Source: an uncultured Bacteriovorax sp.
Lineage (GTDB): Bacteria; Bdellovibrionota; Bacteriovoracia; Bacteriovoracales; Bacteriovoracaceae
Length of the DNA stretch: 18,743 bases
Assembly: GCA_946482295.1 (NCBI GenBank)
Contig: CAMLRB010000047.1
Span: 1 to 18,743 of the forward strand
Direction of reading: 5' to 3'
Every line of letters begins with the position of its first letter. Within the stretch, counting starts at the first letter, position 1. The notes under the pieces are model-generated. The model was not told where the DNA came from and searched no databases. It was given only the letters and a program-made list of their open reading frames with translations. A program made the translations under genes and the position numbers. This document shows positions 6,517-15,099 of this stretch, piece by piece.

Positions 6517-6990
6517 ATGAAAACTACTCTTCTAGTATCTGTCCTGGTTTCAGCTTTCGCTTCAACATCATTAATGGCAATAGAGTTAAAAGATTTTTCA
6601 GGTGAATTTAGCGGAGCTTGTTTTAATCACCCTGAAGTTAAATACGAAATAAAAGTGGAATATAATCCGGCAGAAAACACAGTTGTTTACGGTGAAACGA
6701 CAACAGCAGATGACAGGTATTCTTTCGAAGGCAGCTTCATTCGTATCAATGGGCCAAAGACAGTAAGGAAAGATCCTTCTGAAACAACTGGATGTGTGAA
6801 AAGAACACATGAGACAAAATTTTCAAAAGGAAGATTAGTCCAAACGACATCTGAGAGACACTGTTATATTCCAATGGCCTTCAGATCAACGTATGAAGAA
6901 ACCATGTCAATGGATGAAAAAGGCGATATCAAGATGACGTTCAAAATGGACGATATCATTGATGCAACTTGCGTTCTTAAGAGAAAATAA
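6517..6990 (+). CDS. Exported four-cysteine protein of unknown function
   Basis: A 157-residue protein with signal peptide MKTTLLVSVLVSAFASTSLMA, cut before IELKDFSG. The mature part is a likely beta-sandwich of about 136 residues (repeated alternating strands such as KYEIKVEYN, NTVVYGETTT and GDIKMTFKMD) with four cysteines (GACFN, TGCVK, RHCYI, ATCVL), enough for two disulfides. I do not recognise the family. The start is chosen from AAAGGAG 5 bases upstream and from the signal peptide; the 16 extra residues from the ATG at 6469 would spoil it. It converges on radD with only 2 bases between stop codons and no terminator. Confidence 0.8.
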   Translation: MKTTLLVSVLVSAFASTSLMAIELKDFSGEFSGACFNHPEVKYEIKVEYNPAENTVVYGETTTADDRYSFEGSFIRINGPKTVRKDPSETTGCVKRTHETKFSKGRLVQTTSERHCYIPMAFRSTYEETMSMDEKGDIKMTFKMDDIIDATCVLKRK

Positions 6991-6992
6991 TA

Positions 6993-8729
6993 TCAGAGTT
7001 CTTCGGCAAAAATTTTTTCAGTGATTTTCCAGAATTTTTCTTGTTTGCGGGCAATGACAAAAGATGGAAGGCGCAGCAATTTTTGGTATTTGATGACGTC
7101 TTTTGGATTGTCGAGATCAACCGCGAGCTCGGGCTTTCTTAAATGTGAGCGCAGAAAATTAATGTTGAATTTTTTTACTGAAGTAGGATTGCTAAAAAAA
7201 TGCGCTTCACTGACATACTGGCCATCCACATCGTAGTAGCGAACATCAAGATAAGGATTTCCGTTTTTGTCTTTGCGCTCATCAAAGGTTATTTTTTCTG
7301 GCGTGAGGACATGCGCATTTTTTGAAAGCTTGGCCTGTTTTAATTTTGCATCGGCATCGATGAGAGTTGCGGAACATTTTTCACAAGCTCGCGCCGTCAC
7401 ATCATTTTCAATACCGCAGGCGTGACAGAGTTTATAGCGAAAGCGAAAACCACAAGGCGTGATTCTCATCGTGATTGGATCTTGAGTGGCCCCTTTACAT
7501 TTACGGCCAAAATGCTCCATCACATCACCGTCATAATCAACATAACCCCAAAAATTATTTTGAAAATCGCATTCAGGGCAAGAGACGATGACTGGAACGG
7601 TATCTTTGGCAGGACGTTTATCGGCAATTTCCGGAGTGTATATATCATGACCCATTCCCGTATAGTCGAGAATAAAACAATCCGTTTTTCCTGGTTCCAG
7701 TCTTAAACCACGGCCAACTATTTGTTGGTAGAGACTATTAGATTCCGTAGGGCGAAGAATGGCGATGACATCCACATGAGGAGCATCGAAACCAGTCGTG
7801 AGGACTGAAACGTTTACGAGATATTTGAATTTTTTGTTTTTAAAATCTTCAACAATTGTGTCGCGTTCACTGATGTCAGTATCGCCAAGAACAAGGCGAG
7901 CTTCACCTTCAGGAAGATAGGTCATAATTTCTTCAGCATGTTTGACAGTACTGCTGAAAATCATGACACCTTTGCGATTGAATCGTTCAGTGATGTCCAC
8001 AATATTTTTTACGATAAGAGGAGTGAGGCGCTTTTGATTTTTTAGAAGTTCTTCAACTTCAGCATGCGAGTACATGCGGTTTTTTTCTGTGAGCTCAGAA
8101 AAATCATAACAGGTGACGGGAATATCAACCTTCACCGGTTGCGTGAGAAATTTATTTTTAATCATGTATGTGAGCGGAAGCTCATACACACATTGTTTGA
8201 AAAAACGGTTTTGTTCAGTCTTAAGTTCACCAAGATTGGAGAATTCATAGATCCAACCGAGTCCCAAACGATAAGGCGTCGCCGTTAATCCAAGAATACA
8301 AAGTTTAGGATTGCGCTCTTGAAGTTTGCGGATGACATCTTGATATTGAGTGGCACCTTCTTCAGCGACTCGGTGACATTCATCAATGACAAGCAAAGAG
8401 AAGTCGTTAAAAAAATCATTCGGAGCGCGGGCCACGGATTGAACACTTCCAAAAATTGCTTTTTGATCCCAGTCTTTTTTCCCTAAACTTGCAGAAAAAA
8501 TTCCAGCATCGAGATCGTAACTTTTATATTTTTGATAGTTCTGCTCAACGAGTTCTTTGACATGAGCGAGTACCAAAACACGACCTTTCGCAATTCTTGC
8601 AAGCTCAGCGATGACCAAACTTTTACCTGCTCCAGTGGGGAGAACGATAAGAGCGGGCTCTCTTTTTTTCTGAAAATACTTAATCGTATTATCGACGGCT
8701 TCTTGCTGGTAATCGCGAAGTTTGTACAT
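6993..8729 (-). CDS. radD: RadD (YejH) superfamily 2 DNA repair helicase/ATPase
   Basis: A 578-residue SF2 protein matching E. coli RadD along its length (about 586 residues there). Seen: [10 protein letters not shown]-motif region (4-12), Walker A PTGAGKS (31-37), DECH box (116-119), motif III LTATP (148-152), and motif VI with arginine finger QIVGRGLRL (336-344). After the helicase core comes a cysteine-rich zinc-binding module (Cys384, 387, 411, 426, 435, 438, 449, 452) as in RadD, then a C-terminal domain ending [17 protein letters not shown]. RadD is a DNA-dependent ATPase that works with SSB and RecA in repair of double-strand breaks and replication-associated damage. No ribosome binding site is seen before the ATG; a TACGAT -10 lies 8 bases upstream. 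It is divergent from the M23 peptidase gene. Confidence 0.95.
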   Translation of the reverse strand: MYKLRDYQQEAVDNTIKYFQKKREPALIVLPTGAGKSLVIAELARIAKGRVLVLAHVKELVEQNYQKYKSYDLDAGIFSASLGKKDWDQKAIFGSVQSVARAPNDFFNDFSLLVIDECHRVAEEGATQYQDVIRKLQERNPKLCILGLTATPYRLGLGWIYEFSNLGELKTEQNRFFKQCVYELPLTYMIKNKFLTQPVKVDIPVTCYDFSELTEKNRMYSHAEVEELLKNQKRLTPLIVKNIVDITERFNRKGVMIFSSTVKHAEEIMTYLPEGEARLVLGDTDISERDTIVEDFKNKKFKYLVNVSVLTTGFDAPHVDVIAILRPTESNSLYQQIVGRGLRLEPGKTDCFILDYTGMGHDIYTPEIADKRPAKDTVPVIVSCPECDFQNNFWGYVDYDGDVMEHFGRKCKGATQDPITMRITPCGFRFRYKLCHACGIENDVTARACEKCSATLIDADAKLKQAKLSKNAHVLTPEKITFDERKDKNGNPYLDVRYYDVDGQYVSEAHFFSNPTSVKKFNINFLRSHLRKPELAVDLDNPKDVIKYQKLLRLPSFVIARKQEKFWKITEKIFAEEL

Positions 8730-8737
8730 ATTTCGAG

Positions 8738-8766
8738 ATCGTAAAGCACATCACTGAAAATGTACA
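8738..8766 (-). promoter_or_regulatory. Possible radD promoter
   Basis: On the minus strand, TGTACA (8761-8766) and TACGAT (8738-8743) are spaced by 17 bases and the ATG follows 8 bases later without a Shine-Dalgarno sequence. TGTACA is the core of the palindrome ATGTACAT (8760-8767), which could also bind a regulator. Both boxes are 4/6 matches, so support is modest. Confidence 0.35.
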
Positions 8767-8812
8767 TCTACTATTTACACATAGATAGGGCCCAGATGTA
8801 AGACTTGTTAAA

Positions 8813-8841
8813 GCGACATTTCAAAGCAATTTATTTAAAAT
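8813..8841 (+). promoter_or_regulatory. Promoter predicting a leaderless M23-peptidase mRNA
   Basis: GCGACA (8813-8818), a 17-base spacer, TAAAAT (8836-8841), then exactly 6 bases (CTTTTT) to the ATG at 8848. No Shine-Dalgarno sequence is present. Confidence 0.55.
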
Positions 8842-8847
8842 CTTTTT

Positions 8848-9939
8848 ATGTTCAAACTGTTTTCTCTTTGCCTAATATTTTTGCCATTGTCTGTCATTGC
8901 AGGCGTAAAGGCCCCATTGATTCTTGAGCAATATGAATTCTCGCCAAAAGAGTCTGTTGAAATCTTTTTGAAATTTCCTGAACTGTTTGTTCTTGATGTG
9001 GCTTCAGAATATGTAGCACATACAGAAGATAACGAATTCACCCTTAAGCTTTATTCTGAAATTTCAAATGATGTTTATGTTGTAAAAAAGTCTCTTCATA
9101 ATGACAGTGTTAGCATCGATAAGGCCTTCGTTCCTTTTGAAATAGATGTTCGGGAAGTCGCTGGTCCTATTCAAGGAACACTTTTTGAAACTATTCAAAA
9201 AGAAACGGGAAGTGAAAAGCTCGCCAGACAAATGGCCGAAGCCTTCAAAGATGATTTTTCAACAACAAAAGGACTCATTGTCGATGCCCATTATTCATTA
9301 ACAGTGACTGAGTATTTTGAAAATGGACGCTTCATTAAATTCGGTGATGTTCAACAAGCAAAACTCATTGTTGGTCGTGCGACTTCAGAACGCGTCCTTA
9401 AGCAAGATTTGAAAACTCTGACCTGGTCATTAACTGCAGATCTTTCTGAGTTTCAAAAAATTTTCTACGCACCAGTACGTTCAAATCGAGTTTCCAGTCT
9501 TTTTCAATTTAATCGCAGGCATCCAGTAAAGAGAAGAATTCAACCTCACAATGGAATTGATTTTGTCGCTAAAAGTGGAACACCGGTTTATCCAGCGCTT
9601 GAAGGAACAATCATTGCGATGGGAAGAACAAGAGCAAAAGGCAATTACATCTTGCTTGAACATGATAATGGATATCAAACAACCTATGATCATCTTCGAA
9701 AATTCACAAAAGGTCTAAAAATAGGTGACAGAGTTCAACTGAATAACCAGATCGGAGAAGTGGGAAGGACTGGTTATGCAACTGGTGCTCATCTTCATTT
9801 CGGTGTTCTTAAAAACGACCTCTACATTAATCCTGTTCTTCTTTTAAAAGAATATACTTTCGCTCAACGCGATTCTTTTGAAACAGCAGATTTGGAAGAA
9901 GAATCAGATCCAGAAACTACTTTCGTGCTTCCCCAATAG
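8848..9939 (+). CDS. M23 (LytM-type) peptidoglycan endopeptidase
   Basis: A 363-residue exported zinc peptidase. A signal peptide (MFKLFSLCLIFLPLSVIA, about 1-18) is followed by a long N-terminal region (20-205) like the inhibitory or beta-hairpin regions of Csd3/ShyA/MepM-type enzymes. The catalytic domain (about 208-335) is complete: zinc ligands His234 and Asp238 (PHNGIDF) and His317 of the HLHFG motif, with His282 (YDHL) and His315 as catalytic histidines. It should cleave peptide cross-links in periplasmic peptidoglycan during growth or division. A short acidic tail (about 340-363) follows. The last 23 bases overlap the 3' end of the YihY gene on the opposite strand. The start has no ribosome binding site but a -10 box 6 bases upstream. 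Confidence 0.92.
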   Translation: MFKLFSLCLIFLPLSVIAGVKAPLILEQYEFSPKESVEIFLKFPELFVLDVASEYVAHTEDNEFTLKLYSEISNDVYVVKKSLHNDSVSIDKAFVPFEIDVREVAGPIQGTLFETIQKETGSEKLARQMAEAFKDDFSTTKGLIVDAHYSLTVTEYFENGRFIKFGDVQQAKLIVGRATSERVLKQDLKTLTWSLTADLSEFQKIFYAPVRSNRVSSLFQFNRRHPVKRRIQPHNGIDFVAKSGTPVYPALEGTIIAMGRTRAKGNYILLEHDNGYQTTYDHLRKFTKGLKIGDRVQLNNQIGEVGRTGYATGAHLHFGVLKNDLYINPVLLLKEYTFAQRDSFETADLEEESDPETTFVLPQ

Positions 9940-10900
9940 TATCGGCCATTGTTGCATTTCTTTGCCCCATTGGTTTAGGTGAACCAGTCGTTGAGTCTTC
10001 CGTAGTTTGATGTTCAAGTTCAGCATTTATTTCGGCTCCAAGTAGGATGACAAAACTTGAAATGTATAGCCACATTAGAAGAACGATAAAGGCCCCAAGC
10101 GATCCATAAGTTTTATTAAATTCTCCAAACTCAGAAGCGTACCAAGAAAATCCTAACGAAGTGATGGCCCAGAGAACAGAGGCAATCATTGCTCCCCAAG
10201 AAACCCAACGCCATTTCGGCTTATGTCGGCTTGGAGCGAATCGATAGACGACAGATAAAAAGAGTGAAAACAATCCAAGCAGGATTACCCAACTTGCTGC
10301 CCCGACTATTTTTTCAATAGTGTCTCCAAATTCAAAGTTTCCCAACAGTGCTGGAAGTGCAATGACAACGAGGACAGCAACTACACTTAAGACAATTCCC
10401 AACAGTGTTAATCCCATCGCCACGAGGTTGCGTTTTACAAAACTTCTTTTTTCTTTTTCATCATGAATAATGTTAGTCGCTTCAATGATTGCACTGGCGG
10501 CTTTAGAGGACGAGAAGAGAGATAGCAAAAGAGCTACTAGGGTCGAAATACCAAGTGTACTATTGGCCTTTGCAGAGAGTGTCGTCAATTGATTGCGAAG
10601 AATTTCCTGAAATTCATTCGGGATAAAACGTCCCACTTTGGAAATGTGATTGCTGATTTCTGTTGGGTCAGAAATCCATGCATACATGAGTACAATGGAA
10701 GTGATTGCTGGCACAAATGCAAGAAATGCATAATATGACATCGCTGCTGAAATTAGACTTAATCGATCGTTACCGATTTCATCTTTAATTCTAAACATTG
10801 TATCTTTCCAGCCTTTAGCAGGAATTTGCGAAGGTTTTGTTGCATGTCTTCCTCGCGAATCCCTCTTTGATGTTTCATTGGCCCACGTTGTTGTTCCCAT
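9917..10900 (-). CDS. YihY/BrkB-family (UPF0761) inner-membrane protein
   Basis: A 327-residue membrane protein. The ATG at 10900 is preferred over one 21 bases upstream because GGAGGT lies 6 bases before it. The N-terminus (about 1-45) is polar and basic. Six hydrophobic segments follow, with family hallmarks: RLSLISAAMSYYAFLAFVPA in the first helix, KWRWVSWGAMIASVLWAITSLGFSWY, and the conserved NKTYGSLGAFIVLLMWLYISS leading to the last helix ILLGAEINAELE. The family is widespread; a transport role or, in eukaryote-like relatives, RNase BN was proposed, the latter being a misassignment in E. coli. Function is not known. The C-terminal tail is polar and its last codons overlap the M23 gene antisense. 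Confidence 0.88.
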   Translation of the reverse strand: MGTTTWANETSKRDSRGRHATKPSQIPAKGWKDTMFRIKDEIGNDRLSLISAAMSYYAFLAFVPAITSIVLMYAWISDPTEISNHISKVGRFIPNEFQEILRNQLTTLSAKANSTLGISTLVALLLSLFSSSKAASAIIEATNIIHDEKEKRSFVKRNLVAMGLTLLGIVLSVVAVLVVIALPALLGNFEFGDTIEKIVGAASWVILLGLFSLFLSVVYRFAPSRHKPKWRWVSWGAMIASVLWAITSLGFSWYASEFGEFNKTYGSLGAFIVLLMWLYISSFVILLGAEINAELEHQTTEDSTTGSPKPMGQRNATMADTIGEARK

Positions 10901-10906
10901 AATAGT

Positions 10907-10912
10907 ACCTCC
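10907..10912 (-). promoter_or_regulatory. Strong ribosome binding site deciding the YihY start
   Basis: GGAGGT on the minus strand stands 6 bases before the ATG at 10900. The upstream in-frame ATG at 10921 lacks any such site. Confidence 0.75.
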
Positions 10913-11004
10913 GGCATTCAAAATGCGATATCGATGCCATTAAATGAGATTGAAATGAATTAGTCCTCGAGATTTATGGCTTCAGAATTGCTTTTATTTT
11001 GGAT

Positions 11005-12186
11005 ATGAGAACAGAACAAATTGATCATAAATATTTAGGACGCGATACAGACTCAGATAAAATTGAAGTCGAAAAAAGTGCAGGAAGTACAATTTACACA
11101 ACTGATGGAAAGTCACACATCGACTTTGTTATGGGCTGGTGTGTAGGGAATTTTGGTTGGGATAATCCAGATATAAAAAATCGGTTAAAAAATTTTAATG
11201 GTCCCGATTATGTCAGTCCCCATCATCTCTATAAACCTTGGACTGAGCTTGCTCAAAAACTTCATGCACTCGCTCCAGGAAAATTAAAAAAAAGCTTTAG
11301 GGCAACAGGTGGAACTGAAGCTGTCGAGATCGCTTTATCAGCGGCCATGTCATACACCGAAAGAACTAAATTCATTTCTGTCGATGGCGCTTATCATGGA
11401 GATTCAATTGTTGCTCGAAGTATTGGTTCGCCTAATTACGGTGACTGGTATCGAAATCCTTTTAGCGCTCACCGAATAAGAACGCCACTTGATTCTCGAA
11501 GTGCTGAGCATGTGGAGCTATGGCTTAAGAATAAAGATATTGCGGCAATTATCATGGAACCTATTATATGCAATAAAGGGGTAGCGATACCTACACAAGA
11601 ATTTATGAATCACATTCAAACCGCTTGTAAAAAATATGGAACTCTTCTCATTATGGATGAAGTGGCCACAGGTTTTTTACGAACAGGGAAGATGTTCGCC
11701 TCTGAGCACTTTAATATTCAACCAGATATTATGTGTTTGGGGAAGGCCATCAGCGGAGGATTTGCACCCATGGGTGCGACTCTTATGACAGATGAAGTAG
11801 CGGAGGCCATGCACTATGATAGCAGCTATTATTCAACTTATGGTTGGCATCCCTTAAGTGTAGAGGCTTCACTGGCAACACTTGATTATCTTCAGAAAAA
11901 TTTCTCTTTTCTGCAAATGAATATTCGAGAAATAAGTCACTATCTTGTTGAACAACTTTCTTTGATGGATTTTAAATTCGAACCTACAATTAGAAATAAA
12001 GGAATGGCCTTCGGGATATCTTTTAAAGATAGAGAAGGGAAGTACGGATCGAAAATTGTAGAGAAGGCAAGAGAGAACGGTCTTCTGCTCTCAGAAGGAG
12101 AGAGGGGATTCACTATGTTCCCAGCTCTCAATATCGAGAGAGGGACAGTTGATGAAGCGTTGGCCTTACTTTCTAAGAGTATTTGA
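11005..12186 (+). CDS. Class III PLP-dependent aminotransferase
   Basis: A 393-residue enzyme of the acetylornithine/ornithine/GABA-type aminotransferase group (class III, fold type I). The cofactor-binding elements are present: the TGGTEAVEIAL phosphate-binding segment (about 101-111), YHGDS (130-134), MDEVATGF with the pyridine-nitrogen aspartate (Asp218), and Schiff-base lysine Lys247 in CLGKAISGG. The chain is slightly short for the family at the N-terminus. The substrate is not evident; neighbours (YihY, a kinase) give no pathway clue. The start is uncertain: ATG at 11005 or TTG at 10999. Neither has a ribosome binding site, and a weak TTTATT 6 bases before the ATG may be a leaderless-type -10. 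Confidence 0.9.
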   Translation: MRTEQIDHKYLGRDTDSDKIEVEKSAGSTIYTTDGKSHIDFVMGWCVGNFGWDNPDIKNRLKNFNGPDYVSPHHLYKPWTELAQKLHALAPGKLKKSFRATGGTEAVEIALSAAMSYTERTKFISVDGAYHGDSIVARSIGSPNYGDWYRNPFSAHRIRTPLDSRSAEHVELWLKNKDIAAIIMEPIICNKGVAIPTQEFMNHIQTACKKYGTLLIMDEVATGFLRTGKMFASEHFNIQPDIMCLGKAISGGFAPMGATLMTDEVAEAMHYDSSYYSTYGWHPLSVEASLATLDYLQKNFSFLQMNIREISHYLVEQLSLMDFKFEPTIRNKGMAFGISFKDREGKYGSKIVEKARENGLLLSEGERGFTMFPALNIERGTVDEALALLSKSI

Positions 12187-12195
12187 ACCTTAAAC

Positions 12196-12223
12196 TAGAC
12201 AAACTTTAAAAGGGCCTTAAAAT
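12196..12223 (+). promoter_or_regulatory. Promoter predicting a leaderless MHYT-kinase mRNA
   Basis: TAGACA (12196-12201), a 16-base spacer, TAAAAT (12218-12223), then exactly 6 bases (CAATGT) before the ATG at 12230. No Shine-Dalgarno sequence is present. Confidence 0.6.
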
Positions 12224-12229
12224 CAATGT

Positions 12230-13690
12230 ATGGGTCAGCACCTCCATCATTCACATAATTTTTATCTTGTTGCACTTTCAATTTTGATTGCCATCTTCGC
12301 GTCCTATACGGCCTTGGATCTCGCCAATAGCGTGAGCAATTCTCGAGGACGTATTCGTTACGTTTGGCTTATTGGTGGCTCACTTGCAATGGGAATTGGT
12401 ATCTGGAGTATGCATTTTATTGGCATGCTTGCTTTTAAAATACCTGGTCTTGATATTTATTATGATGTTCCTCTTCTCATTCTCTCCATAATAGTTGCTA
12501 TTCTTGCTTCGGCCTTGGCCCTCAACCTCGTTGCAACACGTGAACCGACAACTCTTGCTTACTTCACTGGAAGTTTGCTTATGGGTAGTGCCATCGCAGG
12601 AATGCACTATATCGGTATTGCTTCGATGAAAGTGGCAGCTATCATTCACTGGAATACACTTTTCGTTCTCCTTTCATTACTTATTGCTTTTGCCGCTTCG
12701 TTTGGGGCCTTGTTGTTTTCATTTAAATTACGAAATGATTTGAGTGCTAAAGGATTTATTGCTCGTGGATTAGGTGGCCTTCTTATGGGGATTGCCATCT
12801 CTGGAATGCACTACACGGCGATGTCAGCGATGCGATTTACTTTTGACAACAAAATCGTCTTAGATGAGCAACAGCTTTTGGCCACTGATGGACTGGCGAC
12901 TGCAATTATTATCGGTACTCTTGTTGTTTTAGGAATTGCACTTACCGGATCAAATGTTGAACGAGCCCTTTATAGGAAAACATTACTCAATGATACTCTG
13001 GAAGATGCCATTCGAGCGCGCGATGAATTTCTCTCTATTGCCTCACATGAATTAAAAACTCCACTTACATCAATTAAGTTACATATAGAATTTATTATTC
13101 GGCAGATTGATAAAAACGAATTCGACAAAGACAAAGCTCTCATTCAATTGAAAAAAACTAATAAAAGTCTAAATCGTATCACTAATCTTGTGGATGATAT
13201 GTTGGATATCGCTCGCATTCGAACAGGAAAATTAAATCTTAATAAGGTTCCATCGGAACTTGATGTCCTCATCGCTGAAGTGATTGAAAGATTCAGACCG
13301 CAATTTGAAGTGGCGGGAGTTCATGAATTAACATTTAAACCCGCAAAAGCAATGGGAAACTTCGATGTGTTTAGAGTAGAGCAAGTGATAACTAATCTTC
13401 TTAGCAATTCGCTTAAGTATGGAAATAAAAAACCTGTAGAAGTATCGATGAACGTGAACTCTAATCAAGTCATTATAGCTTTTAAAGATTACGGGTTAGG
13501 AATTTCTGAGGACAATCAGAAAAAAATTTTCAATCGGTTTGAACGCGGTAGTAGCCCTCATCAAATTGCAGGATTGGGCCTCGGGTTATCCATTGTTGAA
13601 GACATCGTTAAAGCACATCTAGGGAAAATTTGGGTAGAAAGTGAAGTCGGGAAGGGCTCCACTTTCTACGTGTCATTTCCATTAACTTAA
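12230..13690 (+). CDS. MHYT-domain sensor histidine kinase
   Basis: A 486-residue membrane sensor. The first 240 residues hold seven hydrophobic segments with the threefold MHYT motif: MHFIG (61-65), MHYIG (125-129) and MHYTA (193-197). MHYT modules are proposed to bind a metal such as copper and to sense O2, CO or NO. Then come a HisKA dimerisation domain with phospho-accepting His273 (FLSIASHELKTPL) and a HATPase domain with N box NLLSNSLKYG (Asn393), G1 DYGLGI (420-425) and G2 GLGLGLS (448-454). There is no receiver or PAS domain and no response regulator beside it, so it is an orphan kinase. The 3' end overlaps the SRPBCC gene on the other strand by 9 bases. The start lacks a ribosome binding site. 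Confidence 0.94.
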   Translation: MGQHLHHSHNFYLVALSILIAIFASYTALDLANSVSNSRGRIRYVWLIGGSLAMGIGIWSMHFIGMLAFKIPGLDIYYDVPLLILSIIVAILASALALNLVATREPTTLAYFTGSLLMGSAIAGMHYIGIASMKVAAIIHWNTLFVLLSLLIAFAASFGALLFSFKLRNDLSAKGFIARGLGGLLMGIAISGMHYTAMSAMRFTFDNKIVLDEQQLLATDGLATAIIIGTLVVLGIALTGSNVERALYRKTLLNDTLEDAIRARDEFLSIASHELKTPLTSIKLHIEFIIRQIDKNEFDKDKALIQLKKTNKSLNRITNLVDDMLDIARIRTGKLNLNKVPSELDVLIAEVIERFRPQFEVAGVHELTFKPAKAMGNFDVFRVEQVITNLLSNSLKYGNKKPVEVSMNVNSNQVIIAFKDYGLGISEDNQKKIFNRFERGSSPHQIAGLGLGLSIVEDIVKAHLGKIWVESEVGKGSTFYVSFPLT

Positions 13691-14635
13691 TAGTTCTTCT
13701 AATTTATCCAATGATCCATTCCACCCCAAAGTCATGCTTGTACGAGCGCCAGTGAACGTCAGCAACTCTTCTGGAGTTGAGTTTTTATCAATATCAGTTT
13801 GGACTTTTACCCGCGTTTGATTATTTTCCTCTGCAGTAAACGTCAGTGATACTTTCATATTGAGTGGCCAAGTGCCGGAAAAAGGAGCGCGAATGACATT
13901 TCCTTTTTCATCACTAAAATTTTGTAGATATTGCATGAAATGAGGTTTTTCTATTTTTAGGTATTCGATTTTTCCATACATCTTCATTTGATCATTGCCC
14001 ATGCAGTAAACAATGCTTCCACCTTCGCGAATATCAACGTGAGTGTTTTTCATTGTCATGCCAATTGGTGGCAACCATTTTTCAAAATGCTCGGCATTGG
14101 TCCACATTTCAAAAACTTTTTGGATAGGAGCATTGAATGAACGTTGAAGAATAAAAGGTTCATTTCCTTTTGTTTCTTTTTCTAAGTATTCACTCAATCG
14201 ATCCCAAGTCGAGTTTCCGCTAGCTTGTTTGATAAATTTTTTCGTTTGTTCTGCTGCTTCTGCTGTGGCAAGGGCCATGGTCATTTCCATTTGTGTTTTA
14301 TCATCTTTCATAGGAGTGAAAACAACTGTCACCCTAAAAAGCGGACCTCGTTCTTCTAGATCATTTCCACCATGATCGTAAACAAGGCGTGAGTTCTCCA
14401 CAACTTCATGATACTTTGTGATGTTGTGAAATCTTTCCCCGTTCGGTCCATGCATAATATAATCCCAAGTGCCTCCTGGGCGAAGATCTTTACTGTTTGT
14501 TGTTATCGACCAGCCCCGAGGCCCCCACCATTGGGCCGCTTGTTTCGGATCACACCAGGCATCCCAAACCAGTTTGACAGGAGCATCGTAAATGCGAGTA
14601 AGATAAATTTCGTTTGGTTTATTTTTTGCGGACAT
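13682..14635 (-). CDS. Tandem SRPBCC/AHSA1-domain protein
   Basis: A 317-residue protein made of two Aha1-C-like START/Bet v1 domains fused head to tail. Domain 1 (about 9-152) begins YLTRIYDAPVKLVWDAW with WWGPRGW and LRPGGTW. Domain 2 (about 160-316) begins LQRSFNAPIQKVFEMW with WLPPIGM and IREGGS. Members are often single-domain (about 140-160 residues) and bind hydrophobic ligands in a deep cavity; many are encoded next to ArsR-type regulators, as here. The start overlaps the arsR 3' end by 17 bases, with AGGGGA 7 bases before the ATG, so the pair is translationally coupled. Catalytic function is unknown. Confidence 0.9.
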   Translation of the reverse strand: MSAKNKPNEIYLTRIYDAPVKLVWDAWCDPKQAAQWWGPRGWSITTNSKDLRPGGTWDYIMHGPNGERFHNITKYHEVVENSRLVYDHGGNDLEERGPLFRVTVVFTPMKDDKTQMEMTMALATAEAAEQTKKFIKQASGNSTWDRLSEYLEKETKGNEPFILQRSFNAPIQKVFEMWTNAEHFEKWLPPIGMTMKNTHVDIREGGSIVYCMGNDQMKMYGKIEYLKIEKPHFMQYLQNFSDEKGNVIRAPFSGTWPLNMKVSLTFTAEENNQTRVKVQTDIDKNSTPEELLTFTGARTSMTLGWNGSLDKLEELLS

Positions 14636-14987
14636 TTTTTTTCCCCTGATTTTTTTTGGCGGTTACTGTTTTTAAATATTCATCGAGTCGATCGAAACTT
14701 TCTTCCCAAGATTTACGATATTGTTCCATCCAATCAGTAGCTTCTTTCAATGGTTCTGTATTGAGCTTACAGGATCTAAATTGTGCATCTTTCGTTTTAG
14801 TGACGAGGCCTGCGTTCTCTAAAACTTTGAGATGTTTGGTTACTGCGGGGAGACTCATTTCTTTAAGGAATGGTTCGGCAATGTCTGAAACGTTTGACTC
14901 GCCCTCGGAGAGTTTAGCGAGGATGGCCCTGCGAGTAGGATCGGCCAAAGCTGAAAAGGTAAGACTTAAATAATCGATTGCGCCCAT
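14619..14987 (-). CDS. ArsR/SmtB-family winged-helix repressor
   Basis: A 122-residue regulator. ALADPTRRAIL (13-23), a helix-turn-helix with recognition helix around SLPAVTKHLKVLENAGLV (45-62), and the wing TKDAQFRSCKL (65-75) define the family. There is no ELCVCDL-type metal-binding cysteine motif, so it is probably not a metal sensor; it fits the subgroup paired with SRPBCC proteins. The basic tail (KKNQGKKNVRKK) overlaps the downstream gene. It is predicted to repress its own operon from two TTAA-bounded dyads at 14989-15021. Confidence 0.92.
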   Translation of the reverse strand: MGAIDYLSLTFSALADPTRRAILAKLSEGESNVSDIAEPFLKEMSLPAVTKHLKVLENAGLVTKTKDAQFRSCKLNTEPLKEATDWMEQYRKSWEESFDRLDEYLKTVTAKKNQGKKNVRKK

Positions 14988-14988
14988 A

Positions 14989-15021
14989 TTAAACCTATTG
15001 GTTAATTAACTAGATGGTTAA
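14989..15021. promoter_or_regulatory. Two adjacent ArsR operator-like dyads
   Basis: Two abutting elements each run TTAA...TGGTTAA: 14989-15005 (TTAAACCTATTGGTTAA, near-palindromic) and 15006-15021 (TTAACTAGATGGTTAA, with exact arms TTAAC/GTTAA). They lie between the arsR -10 box and its ATG, covering the predicted transcription start, the expected place for an autoregulatory operator. Confidence 0.6.
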
Positions 15022-15048
15022 ATATAGCATTTGCAAAGATCCTGTCAA
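15021..15048 (-). promoter_or_regulatory. Strong promoter of the arsR-SRPBCC operon
   Basis: On the minus strand a perfect TTGACA (15043-15048), a 16-base spacer ending in TGC (extended -10) and TATATT (15021-15026) form the best promoter in the window. Transcription would start near 15014, inside the operator dyads, giving a leader of about 27 bases to the arsR ATG at 14987. Confidence 0.75.
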
Positions 15049-15084
15049 GCTCAAGAATTCTTATAGTACCAAAGGCCTGAATAT

Positions 15085-15093
15085 TGCTATAAT
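15085..15093 (+). promoter_or_regulatory. Extended -10 predicting a leaderless PAS-kinase mRNA
   Basis: TGCTATAAT is a perfect extended -10 (TGn plus TATAAT, 15085-15093). Exactly 6 bases (TGCCCT) separate it from the ATG at 15100. No good -35 and no Shine-Dalgarno sequence are seen. Confidence 0.65.
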
Positions 15094-15099
15094 TGCCCT

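Noticed and set aside
12202..12222. Near-palindrome around AAGGGCCTT as a terminator for the aminotransferase gene
   Set aside because: The symmetry is imperfect, there is no T-run, and the bases are better explained as the spacer and -10 of the kinase promoter.
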